Below are positions 1 to 11,042 of a stretch of DNA of 64,000 nucleotides, piece after piece (position 1 is the first letter of the stretch; each line of letters starts with the position of its first letter). The position numbers and the translations under genes are program-made. The stretch is from Suillus spraguei (Eukaryota; Basidiomycota; Agaricomycetes; Boletales; Suillaceae). The stretch lies in NCBI GenBank assembly GCA_016800925.1, contig JABCPU010000053.1, positions 1-64,000 on the forward strand, read 5' to 3'. The notes beneath the pieces were generated by a model that saw nothing but the letters and a program-made list of their open reading frames with translations, searched no databases and was not told where the DNA came from.

Positions 1-1560
1 ATTTACATGATACAGATTTTTGCAAGTTTCAATTTTGAAGTTTGAAGTGTGAAGTTTCGGTATTCGGGGGTCAGGTTCCGGCACTCGGGACTTGTTACAC
101 TGCCAGGAATTCGGGATTCTGGTCCTGGGTCTTAGTACTTGACACTCGGTGAACTGTGCAAGGAAATAGAAAATTTGAATGATACAGATTTTTGCAAGTT
201 TCAATTTTGAAGTTTGCAGTTTGAAGTTGCGGGGTTCGGGGGTCAGGTTTCGGCACTCGGCACTTGTTACATTGCCAGGAATTCGGGATTCGGGTCCCGG
301 GTCTTGGTACTGGACACTCAGTGAACTGTGCAAGGAAATAGAAATTTTACATGATACAGATTTTTGCAAGTTTGAAGTTTGAAGTTTGACATTTTGGGGT
401 TCGGGCTCAGGTGCCGGCACTCGGCACTTGTTACATAGCCAGGAATTCAGGATTCGGGTCCCGGGTCTTGGTACTTGTCAGTCGGTGAACTGTGCAAGGA
501 TATAGACATTTTACAAGATACAGATTTTTGCAAGTTTCAATTTTGAAGTTTGAAGTTTGAAGTTTTGGGGTTCGGGGCTCAGGTGCCGCACTTGGCACTT
601 GTTATATAGCCATGAATTCAGGATTCGGGTCCTGGGTCTTGGTACTTGACACTCGGTGAACTGTGCAAGGAAATAGAAATTTTACATGATACAGATTTTT
701 GCAAGTTTCAATTGTGAAGTTTGAAGTTTGAAGTTTCGGAGTTTGGGGGTCGGGTTCGGCACTCGGCACTTGTTACACTGCCAGGAATTCGGGATTCGGG
801 TCCCGGGCCTTAGTACTTGACACTTGATGAACTGTGCAAGGAAATAGAAATTTTACATGATACAGATTTTTGGTAGGTTCAAGTTTGAAGTTTGAAGTTT
901 CGGAGTTTGGGGGTCGGGTTCTGGCACTTGGCACTTGTTACATTGCCAGGAATTCGGGATTCGGGTCCCGGGTCTTGGTAGTACTTGACACTCGGTGAAC
1001 TGTGCAAGCATATCAAAATTTTACATGATACACATTTTTGCAAGTTTCAAGTTTCAAGTTTGAGGTTTGGGGTTCAGGTTCCGGCACTCGGCACTTGTTA
1101 CATTGCCAGGAATTCGGGGTCCGGGTCCCGGGTCTTGGTACTTGACACTCAGTGAACTGTGCAAGGAAATAGAAAATTTCAATGATACAGATCTTTGCAA
1201 GTTTCAATTTTGAAGTTTGAAGTTTGAAGTTTGAAGTTTGAAGTTTGAAGTTTTGGGGTTTGGGTGCTGACACTCGGCACTCGGCACTTGCTACATTTCC
1301 AGGAATTCAGGATTTGGGTCCCGGGTTGTGGTACTTGACACTCGGTGAACTGTGTAAGGAAATAGACATTTTACATGATACACATTTTTGTGAGTTGCAA
1401 GTTCCAAGTTTTAAGTTTCGAGGTTCAGGGTTTGGGTTCCAGCACTCGGCACTTGTTACTTGACACTCGGTGAACTGTGTGAGGAAATAGGCATTTTACA
1501 TGATATACATTTTTGCAAGTTTCAAGTTTTGAGTTTTGAGTTTCAGCTTTTCATTGCCTC
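1..1560. repeat. Satellite array, ~170-bp unit, about 9-10 copies
   Basis: The landmark GATACAGATTTTTGCAAG recurs near positions 9, 181, 354, 518, 688 and 858, then in altered form near 1028, 1185, 1378 and 1503. The spacing is about 164-173 bp and becomes irregular at the right end. Each unit carries a GAAGTTT-rich stretch, a segment reading GGCACTCGGCACTTGTTAC, and one reading CACTCGGTGAACTGTGCAAG. The GAAGTTT heptamer is itself expanded to about six tandem copies near 1208-1250. Short open frames here merely translate the repeat and I do not treat them as genes. The array runs off the left edge, so its full size is unknown. Its role (subtelomeric, pericentromeric or dispersed minisatellite) cannot be told from this window. 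Confidence 0.95.
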
Positions 1561-1568
1561 ACATTTTT

Positions 1569-1658
1569 CTGAGTCCCAAGTGCCAAGTCCTGAGTGCCGA
1601 ACCCCAGTAGTCCACTATTTCGGGGTTCAGCACTTGGGATTCAGCACTCAGGACTCAG
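1569..1658. repeat. Imperfect inverted repeat (hairpin), 37-bp arms
   Basis: The left arm is 1569-1605 and the right arm 1622-1658, separated by 16 bp. Both arms begin CTGAGTCC and end GAACCCC when read toward the loop, with a few mismatches. The arms contain AAGTGC and GAGTGC words that resemble the satellite next door, so the hairpin probably arose from inverted satellite fragments. Confidence 0.8.
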
Positions 1659-2454
1659 ACAAATGTCAGGCAATCAAAAGATTTGATTCACACATTTTTG
1701 GTAGATATCTTTTTTTGTCTCAAATCTGTTACGGCCATGCAAAACCGAAGCTACTCAGAGGAAGCTACTCAGATGTTCCAGCTTTGCATGGGGTCGTACT
1801 GGAGTGTCATAACTAAATCATGGGGGCTTGGCCTCTGCTCGTGCGCTGTGCCCCTTATACAAGTATGTGCCCCTAATTTTGCATGAAGTCCAAGGGGGAG
1901 TTCCAGTGAAGTCCAGAGGGGAACTCTGGAGGAACTCTAGGGCTAGACTGTTCAATAGAGCGCCGACGGACTACTGGAAAATCGTGGGAACCATGCAGGA
2001 ACTATTTCCGGAGGACAGGAAATACAGGTAAGACTACTGGGTCGAGTCTCAAGTAGAATGGAATGGAGGATGGACTGCCAGACGAAGTCCAGGGCAAGAT
2101 AGGAGGGAAGCTCCAGGGAGAAAGATGATCCACAGGATGTCAAGGGTGGGGTAGGACAGGACCAGAGGTCCGGAGATAGGAGGTCCAGAGATAGGAGGTC
2201 TGGAGGGGGAGGAGTGGAGGAGTGGAGGACCAGAGAAGTGAAGCTCCGTGGATCCAAGGGGAAGTATTTAGGACATTGATGAGGATCAGAAGTCTCAGAT
2301 ATCAGAGGATGGAAAGTCCAGACATAGTGGTGGGTGAGCTGTGCTCAGGGTGGGCTAGGATATGCATAGGGTTAGCAAGCTAGCTGCAGAGGTCTGAAGG
2401 TCCAGTCGGATGATATGCAACTACCTCAGCTCTGTCATGTCTACAATTATCATA
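1659..2454. other. Purine-rich low-complexity DNA, no gene seen
   Basis: There is no credible coding sequence. Around 1900-2260 the + strand is strongly purine-biased (AGGTCCAGAG and GGAGGAGTGGAGG words), including a local tandem of GATAGGAGGTC near 2170-2205. The open frames on either strand are low-complexity translations. Confidence 0.6.
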
Positions 2455-2830
2455 CACATGGGCCCACCCATCTATATTTTATACCACCCTCAGCCCACCC
2501 ATCTAATATAATATACTGTACAACACCCTCGGCCCACCCGTCTAATAAAATATTTTATATAACACTCTCGGCCCACCATCTAATATGTGTCTGGGCCCAC
2601 CCATGTATGTGATAACAAGTACCCTTCACATACCTGTCTATCTGATACACATCTACCTTGGTACACCCATCTACATAATATCCAACTACCTCGGCCCATC
2701 CATCTACCAAATATTCATGTACATCAGCCCACTCATCTACTCTACATATTCCTTGCATGGGCCCACCCGCCATCATCAGGAATAATATTCCTCCCGGCCC
2801 ATCTGTCATGAACGAGGATATTTCTACCAT
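2455..2830. repeat. Degenerate tandem repeat based on GGCCCACCCATCTA
   Basis: The motif CCCACCCATCTA or close variants recurs about every 40-45 bp, alternating with AT-rich spacers (ATATAATATA). It begins as fairly regular units and decays toward the right. The several overlapping short ORFs on both strands are shadows of the repeat. Confidence 0.75.
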
Positions 2831-3469
2831 GGGCCCATGGTCTGCTGGCCCGTATCATATGGGATATTATGCACGTCCATTCACTCATATAATATGGAGA
2901 TAGTTCACTGTAATATGTGTGAGAAGTTCAGTCAAAATAACAGTCAAAAGTCCAGCGGTATGCCAGCGGTAACGGAGAACGAGCGTGATAGATTAACAAG
3001 CAATAAAGAACTTTAAAGACTATGTCCACTACTGGGTAGATCCAGAGCTAGACAATAATCCTGACCTATAGTACGTGCAATGGTGTAAAATCAGGTACTT
3101 GTATCGTGCGGGGTACGCAGTGCTTATATCCTAAATCATATGTACTCGGAATACTCTAGGCGAGATCAGTAGCACTGGAGTATAGTAACCGCTGTAAGTA
3201 AACATAGCATGAGGCACTGCAGCACGAGGCAACATGTAATAAGGCTTGCCGCGGAATCAGTGATAACGAACATAAAACAAACGACGCACCAAATGGAGCT
3301 ATGCGGACGCGGCAAGGACATGGGAGGACATCGGTACGTGGAACATGGTGCGGTAGTCAGTACGGTGTGGTAAGTGTGGGATACTGCCGGTACTGTTAAA
3401 GGGGTAAGATGGCCATGGACAAGTGGTAACTCCTGTAGACATGAGACAAGTATCAAAAGATGGGGTTTT

Positions 3470-3767
3470 GAGCCCAGCGCCAATATGTTCGTTACACCAT
3501 CCCTTGCCATGACACTTTACCATGTGTTACCCCTATCTAACGGTATCGTTCTGCGCTCCGGAAGCCTCATTGCAGCTTAGCGGCTGTACTACGGCAACTT
3601 TCCCATGAAGTGGTGATCTTTGGCAATCTCCGCGAACCCATTTGGCATCCTCAAGCAAGATTTACCGTCCATCCTATGTCCATCCAGTCTCGCTGGTATG
3701 TGATGTTTTGTAAACTGTAGTGCAGTCTTATTACATGTCTGCTGCATGTTAATCCTATCCCTTCCAT
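3470..3767 (-). mobile_element. Candidate decayed LTR with primer-binding site (minus orientation)
   Basis: Read on the minus strand, TGGCGCTGGGCTC (3482-3470) looks like a tRNA primer-binding site. It sits three bases after an LTR-like terminus TGTAACGAACA (3496-3486), which on the + strand begins TGTTCGTTACA. The other LTR border is not resolved and probably lies before 3768, where a different LTR begins. No coding remnant of gag or pol was recognised to the left (2900-3470). This is an inference from the junction geometry alone; it could be chance. Confidence 0.25.
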
Positions 3768-5356
3768 GTCCGTATGTATCTGATATGACACGTCTGAAGG
3801 TTATCTGGAGTGTAGGGATGGAACAAGGATTATGGCTAGCTTCAGAATGAGTTCCTAACTAGAAACTGACAGAGGTAGACTATCTGAAGATAGAGTCGGA
3901 GATATAGACTTAAAGGAATCAATCCCAAGTCTCGGAAAATGACTAGAGCAGAAAGTGACTCAAGTCTGAAGGAAGCAGAATGAGCAGAATCTAAGATGAT
4001 ATTCAAACTAAGGTTCTATGGAGATCTACAAGTGGTTTATATACTGTAAGTATCTAATACAGATAATCAACAAGTCCGGGACCAAGGGCTATGTACGAAG
4101 TGTAACAGAAGTCTATTAGTTAATGCGCAGTGGATCAGTAAGCACGAATCGGTGAAACGAAGAAACTAGTGCTGGCCTAAGTATAAGCGCAGCGTTAATC
4201 CTACTAAAGGCGCGAGTGAGATATTCGACCCAAGAGGACTGCAGATAGAAGCAATTCCTTCCAAGTTAGTGCGAAGGAAACAATGAAGTACTAAAATGGC
4301 TACGAGGATTCTGATTTCCGAGGTTAGTGGCAGTAGCGGTATGTCGGCGGTACTAGCGCGGTGTCAGCGGTACACGCACAGTAACAATAGCTGCAACGGT
4401 TAGCTAGCGAGGGCAGGAACAAAGTTGCTTGGGTGAGACAAAAATGTTATAACTACCAGCAGTGCGGTAGCGGTAGCGGCAACTTCCGTACGAGCAGGAA
4501 TGCAGATGAGAGAGAAAGTGACCCAGCGAGATCACTGGCCGCGGTCCGGTTACAAGTAGTGAAGTCGAAAGTCGCGCAGTACTTCAAGCGGTAAAGTTTC
4601 CGGCGGTTAAATCAATGAGCGTGGTTCGAACAGAGAAATGTTCAAATGCAAATAGATTGCGACTAGCGAGCGTTTCTAATACTAAGTCCTAGTGAAGGGA
4701 TGTAACAGGCAGTGAGTGACGGTATGTATGTTCAGTCCTTTTTAACATATGTGAGCGCGTACGAGATAACTATGCGAGTCCGGTAGTGAGAAAGAAAATA
4801 AACGGGGTACTTAATTATGAGGCGCGCAGCGTGCAGCGGCCCCTTGAGATATAAGGTAAATCCTGCCATAGGTTTAGTAACAGTGGAAGCAAGGAAACTA
4901 TGCACCAATGGATTCTAGACGGAATAGGATGGGACATGAGGGCATTGGCACGAGGATCCGGTAAGGGTTCGCAGAAGAAGAATGGTTCTGCGTTAGCGGA
5001 GCGAAAAAGCTATTTCGTCGCTATAAGGGAACCCTTCGGTTGCCACCACAGACATTAACAAGACACTTGCTGAAAACAGGGTTTTGACGGTCAGCATGAC
5101 TTTTCTCGCTACATCGGAAATGAAACACAGGTAACAGATCAGTGACACAGGACGGAAGTATACACAGCCGGGATACCGGAAACAGGAGTAATGACGAAAG
5201 GAGATAGATGCAGATATACACAAGGGAGTTAGAGTGCGAGAAGTGGGCACCTTCGGATGGGTGATCCAGACAGGATCTGTGGACCGGACGGAAATAGAAT
5301 TGATTGGATCTGATCAGATATGGTCAGATCTGGGATTAGAAGTATGGTATATGACA
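3768..5356 (+). mobile_element. 5'-truncated, CpG-decayed LTR of the same family as the two solo LTRs at 6653 and 9058
   Basis: From about 3768 to 5356 the sequence follows the 770-bp LTR found intact at 9058-9827, in the same orientation, and ends with the same terminus TATGACA. The first ~150 bases of the LTR are missing. It is interrupted by a separate insertion (4153-5113). Where the younger copies have CG, this copy often has TG or CA; for example near 5310 it reads GATTGATTGG against GATCGATCGG in the 9058 copy. This is the signature of an older, methylation-deaminated copy. No target-site duplication is recognisable because the 5' end is lost. Confidence 0.85.
4153..5113. mobile_element. 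961-bp insertion nested in the decayed LTR, TG...CA ends, TSD TCGG
   Basis: The LTR reads continuously GAATCGG|AAATGAA in the two other copies. Here the same site is split: TCGG at 4149-4152, then an unrelated segment starting TGAAACG and ending GCTACA, then TCGG again at 5114-5117 followed by the rest of the LTR. TG...CA ends with a 4-bp duplication suggest a solo LTR of another retrotransposon family. The insert has no coding potential and contains several GCGGTA motifs (4320-4600). With a 5-bp reading (ATCGG) the borders shift by one base. Confidence 0.75.
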
Positions 5357-6639
5357 CCGTAGCTATTCCTTTCATATAAAATTCCTAGGTACCTGTACTC
5401 ATTCCTTACTTCCCTCCTATAGTACACACAGTACTTAGGAATAGTCACCACTACTGTCACTATGAAATAAAGTCCTTTACTGAAGTCACTGTTTCCCTAA
5501 GAATTGCCTTACTGCTGCACGCACTACCGCTCTTTACCGATTTCCCGCACTTCACTGCTAGCGCTAGCGCTTTCTCACACTTCACCACTATACTACCGCT
5601 TGTTTTACCGCAGAAGTTCCCATGCTTACCGCAGTTTTACTGTTCACACTACCGCTTGCCTACTGCATTCCCACGCTTACCGCTAGTTTTACCGCAAGTT
5701 TCCCACGGATCAGAGGTCACCGCTAGCATCTCGCTACCTCCAATGGCATTCTCGCACCACAGGTTGGGCATTATTGAGCTATACTAACTTAGCATTCCCT
5801 TTAGGGTCGAACGTTCTTGCCTTCGCAAGTGAAGCAGACTAGGTAGAGCGCAAGACTCGCATACTAGCTTAGGCCATGGTTTATCTACAGCCCAGGCTAG
5901 ATTGTATCTTTACACTGCCTACAAGCATATCTTGGTTTACAGTGATGAAGTTGAGGAGGAGCATGCATCGCGTTGAGGATGAGTGTTGGTGCATCACGCA
6001 TGTGACAATGCGACACGGCTCAGCGGAGTATCACATAGGAATTCAAACCATTATATATTCATTATCTCTCATCTACCTCTCTTCCCTCAGTTCATTGTTC
6101 CATGACTGAGGGTATGTTTATTGTTTCACTATATATCACCTAGACACTAATACTATTATTACAGTCTGACATTGTCTAGACTTTACATGGCAAGCTTTAT
6201 TTTCGCCAATGACGCCAGTTGCCCATCGTACACTTATATATATATATCCTCCACCAGTATACTTCAACTGTCATCCATGTGACCTAGTAATGCGATTACA
6301 TAGATACATACCTCCTTCATTTCCCTTTATCATCTTGTGCTCACTCTTGCTCTGACCGTTCATTTTATTATCACCACATACCCTTATGGTCTAGTCAACT
6401 ACTCGAAAACGTATATATACCACCCATATACACACATATCTAGATCATCTACAGCGAACCAATAGTCTAGAAATTCCAGCACTCCAGAAAGTCCTTGAAA
6501 TGTCTCGTCTCATGACTCGACTTGAAAGTCTTGCCCTACCTGTATCATAACTATGTTGATCTGTTCCTTGTCACTATCACCTTTTACCCACTCTCATTTT
6601 ATTCACTTCCCCTCCATACTCATACTAAGCCTTACACAC
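5357..6639. other. No gene; TACCGC-rich stretch at about 5500-5720
   Basis: No supported coding sequence was found. The segment 5500-5720 is rich in TACCGC and ACCGCTA words, the complement of the GCGGTA words seen at 2945-2990 and 4320-4600, but the blocks do not align as clean inverted repeats. The remainder is AT-rich with TATATA runs near 6235 and 6410. Confidence 0.55.
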
Positions 6640-6652
6640 TAAGGTGTAGTTT

Positions 6653-7422
6653 TGTCATATACCATACTTCTAATCCCAGATCCGACCATATCTGATCAGA
6701 TCCGATCGATTCTATTTCCGTCTGGTCCACAGATCCTGTCCGGATCACCCATCCGAAGGTGCCCACTTCTCGCACTCTAACTCCCTTGTGTATATCTGCA
6801 TCTATCTCCTTTCGTCATTCCTCCTGTTTCCAGTATCCCAGCTGTGTATACTTCCATCCTGTGTCACTGATCTGTTACCTGTGTTTCATTTCCGATTCAT
6901 GCTTACTGATCCGCTGCGCATTAACTAATAGACTTCCATTACACTTCGTGCATAGCCCTCGGTCTCGGACTTGTTGATTATCTGTATTAGATACTTACAG
7001 TATATAAACCACTTGTAGATCTCCGTAGAACCTTAGTTCGAATATCATCTTAGATTCTGCTCATTCTGCTTCCTCCAGACTTAAGTCACTTTCCGCTCTA
7101 AGTGATCTTCTGAGACTTGGGATTGATTCCTATAGTCTATATCTCCGACTCTATCTTCAGATAGTCTATCTCTGTTAGCTTCTAGTTAGGAACTCGTTCC
7201 GAAGCTAGTCTTAATCCTCGTTCTATTCCTACGTTCCAGATAACCTTCGGACGTATCATATCTGATACCTTCGGACATCCGGATCTGTCACACAACTCCT
7301 TCCGGATCTTCGGACGTATACCTTCTCCCTGAAATAAGGGGCATTACTCAGGAAAGGGGCACAGTGCACGAACTGAGGCCAAAGCCCTTTGGATCTTTCT
7401 CCCTTTGAGTACGGTCTTAACA
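6653..7422 (-). mobile_element. Solo LTR (770 bp) inserted in the left Harbinger TIR, TSD AGTTT
   Basis: On the minus strand the element begins TGTTAAGACC and ends TATGACA. It is flanked by AGTTT at 6648-6652 and 7423-7427, a 5-bp integrase-type duplication. It aligns end to end, in inverted orientation, with the LTR at 9058-9827 and has the same length. No internal retrotransposon sequence remains, so it is a solo LTR left by recombination. It splits the Harbinger terminal repeat ten bases from its outer end. Confidence 0.93.
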
Positions 7423-7437
7423 AGTTTGGACAGCAAC

Positions 7438-7486
7438 TCCGGGTTCAAAATTTCCGGTTCAAAACTGCACATGATGACTGCATGTG
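7438..7486. repeat. Inner part of the left terminal inverted repeat of the Harbinger element
   Basis: This pairs with the reverse complement of about 11043-11090. It contains two direct copies of GGTTCAAAA. About 13 bases (7428-7440, ending AACTCC) between the outer ten bases and this block have no counterpart at the right end, a small insertion specific to the left TIR. Confidence 0.85.
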
Positions 7487-7540
7487 TGATAGAGATAATC
7501 AGTAGAGATCAATCATACCTACTTGAGTATATAGCCTACA

Positions 7541-8827
7541 ATGAATCTTATTATCGATTGCTGCACCCACATGGACCTCGAAGCACAAACACAGCATTGG
7601 AAACGCCAAATCATGGTCATTATAACCATTGCAGTCACTCAAATTGCCTATCTTTACAATCTTCTGTTCTTATCCCACGCTGAAAGAATTCCATATCACA
7701 CATCCATCCTCACTGGTCAAGCATGGGTATACGAGCTGATTAGTGGTCATTCAGACAGAATCAAACACAACTTCAGTGTTGACCTTGAGGTCTTTGAAGA
7801 ACTGTTAAAGACTCTTAACCAATATGGATTCGTTCAATCTCGCAATGGCGTAACTGTTGCAGAGCAACTCGGGATCTTTTTGTATACCTGTGTTACAGGA
7901 GTTTCTTCTTGCCATGTTGGAGAGAGATTCCAGCACTCTCCTGACACAATTACAAGGTACATAAATTGATCATTCAATACAAGCAGTGTGCTGACTTTTG
8001 CAGATATTTCAAATGCATGCTCATATTCTTTGCATCACCTCCGTTTTACACCTCAAATGTCCTATTCCCGGACCATTACACCCCCATTTCTGCAGCAATC
8101 CATGCAGACCCACGGTTCAGGTTCTTTGATGAGTGTATCAGCACCATTGACAATACTCACATCCGTGTCTTTGCACCTCTTGAAGAACATATCACACTGC
8201 GCAACTGAAAAGAATTCTTATCGCAAAACTGCTTGTTTATATGTGACTTATATTTTTTTTTACATATTCGCTCACAGGCTGGGATGGATCGGCTGCCAAT
8301 GCCACTCTTTGGAATGATGCATGCTCTCATGACTTGTGCATGCCTCCACACAGGTATCTACTGGCTGATGCAGGTTTCAGTACTTGTGATGCACTTTTAG
8401 TGCCTTACCAGGGTGTGCGCTATCACTTGAAAGAGTGGCATCAAGCAAATCTCATGTAAGTTTATTTATTCTGCACTTGTTTCAGTAGTTAATCATCTGT
8501 AGGCCACAAAATTCAAAAGAGTTGTTCAATTTGTGCCATGCAGCACTGCGCAATGTAATTGAACAGATCTTTGGTGTTATGAAGTGCCAATGGCGCATTT
8601 TGATAAGTGTGCCTGAATATAGTATGGAAGTCCAGGCCAAGATCCCAGCAGTGCTATGCGCCATTCATAACTTCATGCGGAGACACAATCCTGATACTGA
8701 TCTCACCCTTGAGGACGAGTATGATCTTGTGGAGGATGATACTGTAGGATCTGGTACACTTCTGAAGGACTGGCAGACACTCCTGAGCGGAGACAAGCAG
8801 ATGCTCATCGAGAGGCAATCACACTAG
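7541..8827 (+). pseudogene. PIF/Harbinger DDE transposase (DDE_Tnp_4 family), broken
   Basis: The ATG at 7541 opens a frame with a Harbinger-type N-terminal region ending GERFQHSPDTITR. After an intron the first catalytic Asp lies in STIDNTHI (about 8140-8165), the second in LLADAGFSTCDALLVPYQG (about 8360-8420), and the acidic third residue in RNVIEQIFGVMKCQWRIL (about 8545-8605). The frame ends at 8827 (QSH stop). Intron-like GT-AG segments fall at about 7957-8002 and 8457-8502. The coding sequence is damaged. After ITLRN a TGA at about 8206 replaces an expected CGA (Arg), a C-to-T change at CpG. The T-run near 8252-8261 also shifts the frame before GWDGSAA. It would cut and paste the element together with the Myb/SANT partner encoded at 10974-9029. 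Confidence 0.88.
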
Positions 8828-9028
8828 CAATGTGGACTGATTATCTTGAGGAATGCACACAAAGGGGACTCCCATTGCCATAGTTGCAGGTATCACAACA
8901 AATTTGTACCAATGCTACATTACAATCATATATTCTGAGTCAACCAATGCCCAGTGTGTCAGCACACCATCATCCTGTGAGTCAACTGATGTACGGCGTG
9001 GGCTGCGTGGCTCACCACTGCAAAGTAC

Positions 9029-10974
9029 TCACTTCTCCTCCAACCACTCAGCCCTTGTGTTAAGACCATACTCAAGGGTAGAGAGATCTGAAGGGCTTTG
9101 GCCTCAGTTCGTGCACTGTGCCCCTTTCTCGAGTAATGCCCCTTATTTCAGGGAGGAGTTTATTTGTCCGAAGACCTGGAAGGAGTTGCATGACGGATCC
9201 GGGTGTCCGAAGGTATCGGATATGATACGTCCGAGGGTTATTCGGAACGTAAGAAGAGGACAGAGATTAAGGCTAGCTTTGGAACGAGTTCCTAACTAGA
9301 AACTAACGGAGGTAGACTATCCGAAGATAGAGTCGGAGATATAGACTATAGGAATCAATCCTAAGTCTCGGAAGGTGACTTAAAGCGGAAAGTGGCTTAA
9401 GTCCGGAGGAAACAGAATGAGTAGAATCCAAGATGATATTCGAACTAAGGTTCTATGGAGATCTACAAGTGGTTTATATACTGTAAGTATCTAAGACGGA
9501 TAATCAGCAAGTCCAGGACCGAGGGCTATGTACGAAGTGTAACGGAAGTCTATTAGTTAATGCACAGCGGATCAGTAAGCATGAATCGGAAATGAACACA
9601 GGAAACGGATCAGTAACACAGGATGGAAATATAAACAGCTGGAATACTGGAAACAGGAGGAATGATGAAAGGAGATAGATGCAGATATACACAAGGGAGT
9701 TAAGGTGCGAGAAGTGAGTACATTCGGATGGGTGGTCCGGACAGGATCTGTGGACCGGACGGATATGGAATCGATCGGATCTGATCGGATATGGTCGGAT
9801 CTGAGATTAGAAGTATGGTATATGACACCTTGTTACTTCATCTAACGAGTAAAAGATGATGGCCTGGTTCTCATGTTCAGCCCAAAAATTGGCAATGGCC
9901 AAGCACTCTTTACTCGTTAGTTCCACGCATGTATTGAGTAAGGAAACGGCCCTTTCAATGTGTGTGGAAGGCTGCACTGGCAGCTGCAGAACTAACACAA
10001 GGTTCTTCTGCATCTCACATATGACTTTGACGAGGCTCTTCATTGTTTCAGTGCCTTCCTGCTGCACCAATAATGTGGCAGATGGCGGCTGACTTCATTT
10101 CTGGGAGCCTGCAGCTGATGCAGGGGAAAGCGCACTAAATTTATGCTTTCCACAGCTAATACTTGTCCATGTGGAGTCAGTATTAGAGCCTTCAGTGGAA
10201 GGAGAGAGGAAGGTGGACGGAACATGCAGCCCAAGCGATGATGGATCTACTGAAGATTCTGGTGGCCCTGGATGTGTACATTCTGTTGCTGGGGGGATGG
10301 AAGATGGTATAGGGTCCAGGGGAGTTGTGTTGCTGGCAGTGGCAGTGGCTTTGGTGCCTCTGTGAATATGGGAACCTTTTGACTTGGTTGGCATCAACTG
10401 TTCCATGGTTTCAAAGTGATCAAAGCCCTTCATCATGAAGGGCTTTGCATGAGGATGGGCCTGAAAAAAAAAAGTTATCAAGGGGAATCTGTAGTTTAGT
10501 GCAATGACTCACCTTAGTAAAGTGTGCCCACACATCATCCTTTCTGTCTGTGATACCTGCTCCCTGCTCATTACTTCATGTAAAACCTGATGTACACTTT
10601 ATTTCAACAACACTTTGGTATGATTTCTTCAACTATAAATACACATGATCAGATTATTGCTACTGAAAAGTTCACTAGAGACATACCGCTGTCCATTTGT
10701 TCTTGCAGACTATACCACTCTTTTCTGCACCCCTCTGATGTGGGTATTTTGCATTGAGGTGGGTGGATGCTTGATTGAAAGTAGGCATCTTGAAGCCTCC
10801 ATCACCTGATGAAGGAAACACCAGCACCAGGAACTCAAGGAAGGTCATTTCCTCTCCCTTCGACCACACTGCAGGAGCCTTATGGGTTGTTCCACCCACA
10901 GCAACGGATGCCACACCAATAGTACCTCAAGAACATAGGGAATGTGAGGAGCCACTGCTCAATTTATCAGACAT
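9029..10974 (-). pseudogene. Myb/SANT-like DNA-binding protein of the Harbinger element, broken twice
   Basis: Read leftward, an ATG at 10974 is followed after 15 codons by an in-frame TGA (10927-10929). The frame then continues with a Myb/SANT-like domain (WSKGEEMTFLEFL, then NKWTAV at about 10685), an intron-split middle exon ending DDVWAHFTK, and the typical AHPHAKPFMMKGFDHFETM stretch (about 10395-10455). A Ser/Pro/Thr-rich linker follows, then a helical C-terminal region (10070-9833). The solo LTR at 9058-9827 interrupts the frame after DEVTR. The last codons (AEWLEEK and a stop at 9029) lie beyond it. PIF/Harbinger elements encode such a partner for nuclear import and terminal-repeat binding of the transposase. 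The early TGA is plausibly a decayed CGA. Confidence 0.85.
9058..9827 (+). mobile_element. Solo LTR (770 bp) inserted in the end of the Harbinger Myb/SANT gene, TSD CCTTG
   Basis: It starts TGTTAAGACC, ends GTATATGACA, and is flanked by CCTTG at 9053-9057 and 9828-9832. This is the same family and length as the minus-strand copy at 6653-7422. Restoring the empty site rejoins the minus-strand Myb/SANT frame across it, independent evidence that this is a later insertion. Many CpG sites are preserved, so it is younger than the copy at 3768. Confidence 0.95.
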
Positions 10975-11042
10975 TTCAATGTCAACAGTACGTATCTACA
11001 TTCTACTATCAGCGCTGACAATGGATGGTCGGGTGATCCCGC

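Noticed and set aside
1013..1273. Short ORFs in the satellite array (KLQTSNFKLQTSK-type)
   Set aside because: Translations of the GAAGTTT repeat, without coding character.
6653..9827. The two 770-bp opposed repeats as terminal inverted repeats of one transposon
   Set aside because: Each has its own different 5-bp target duplication and TG...CA-type ends, and the right one lies inside the Myb/SANT reading frame. They are independent solo LTRs; the real TIRs are short and lie at 6643 and 11099.
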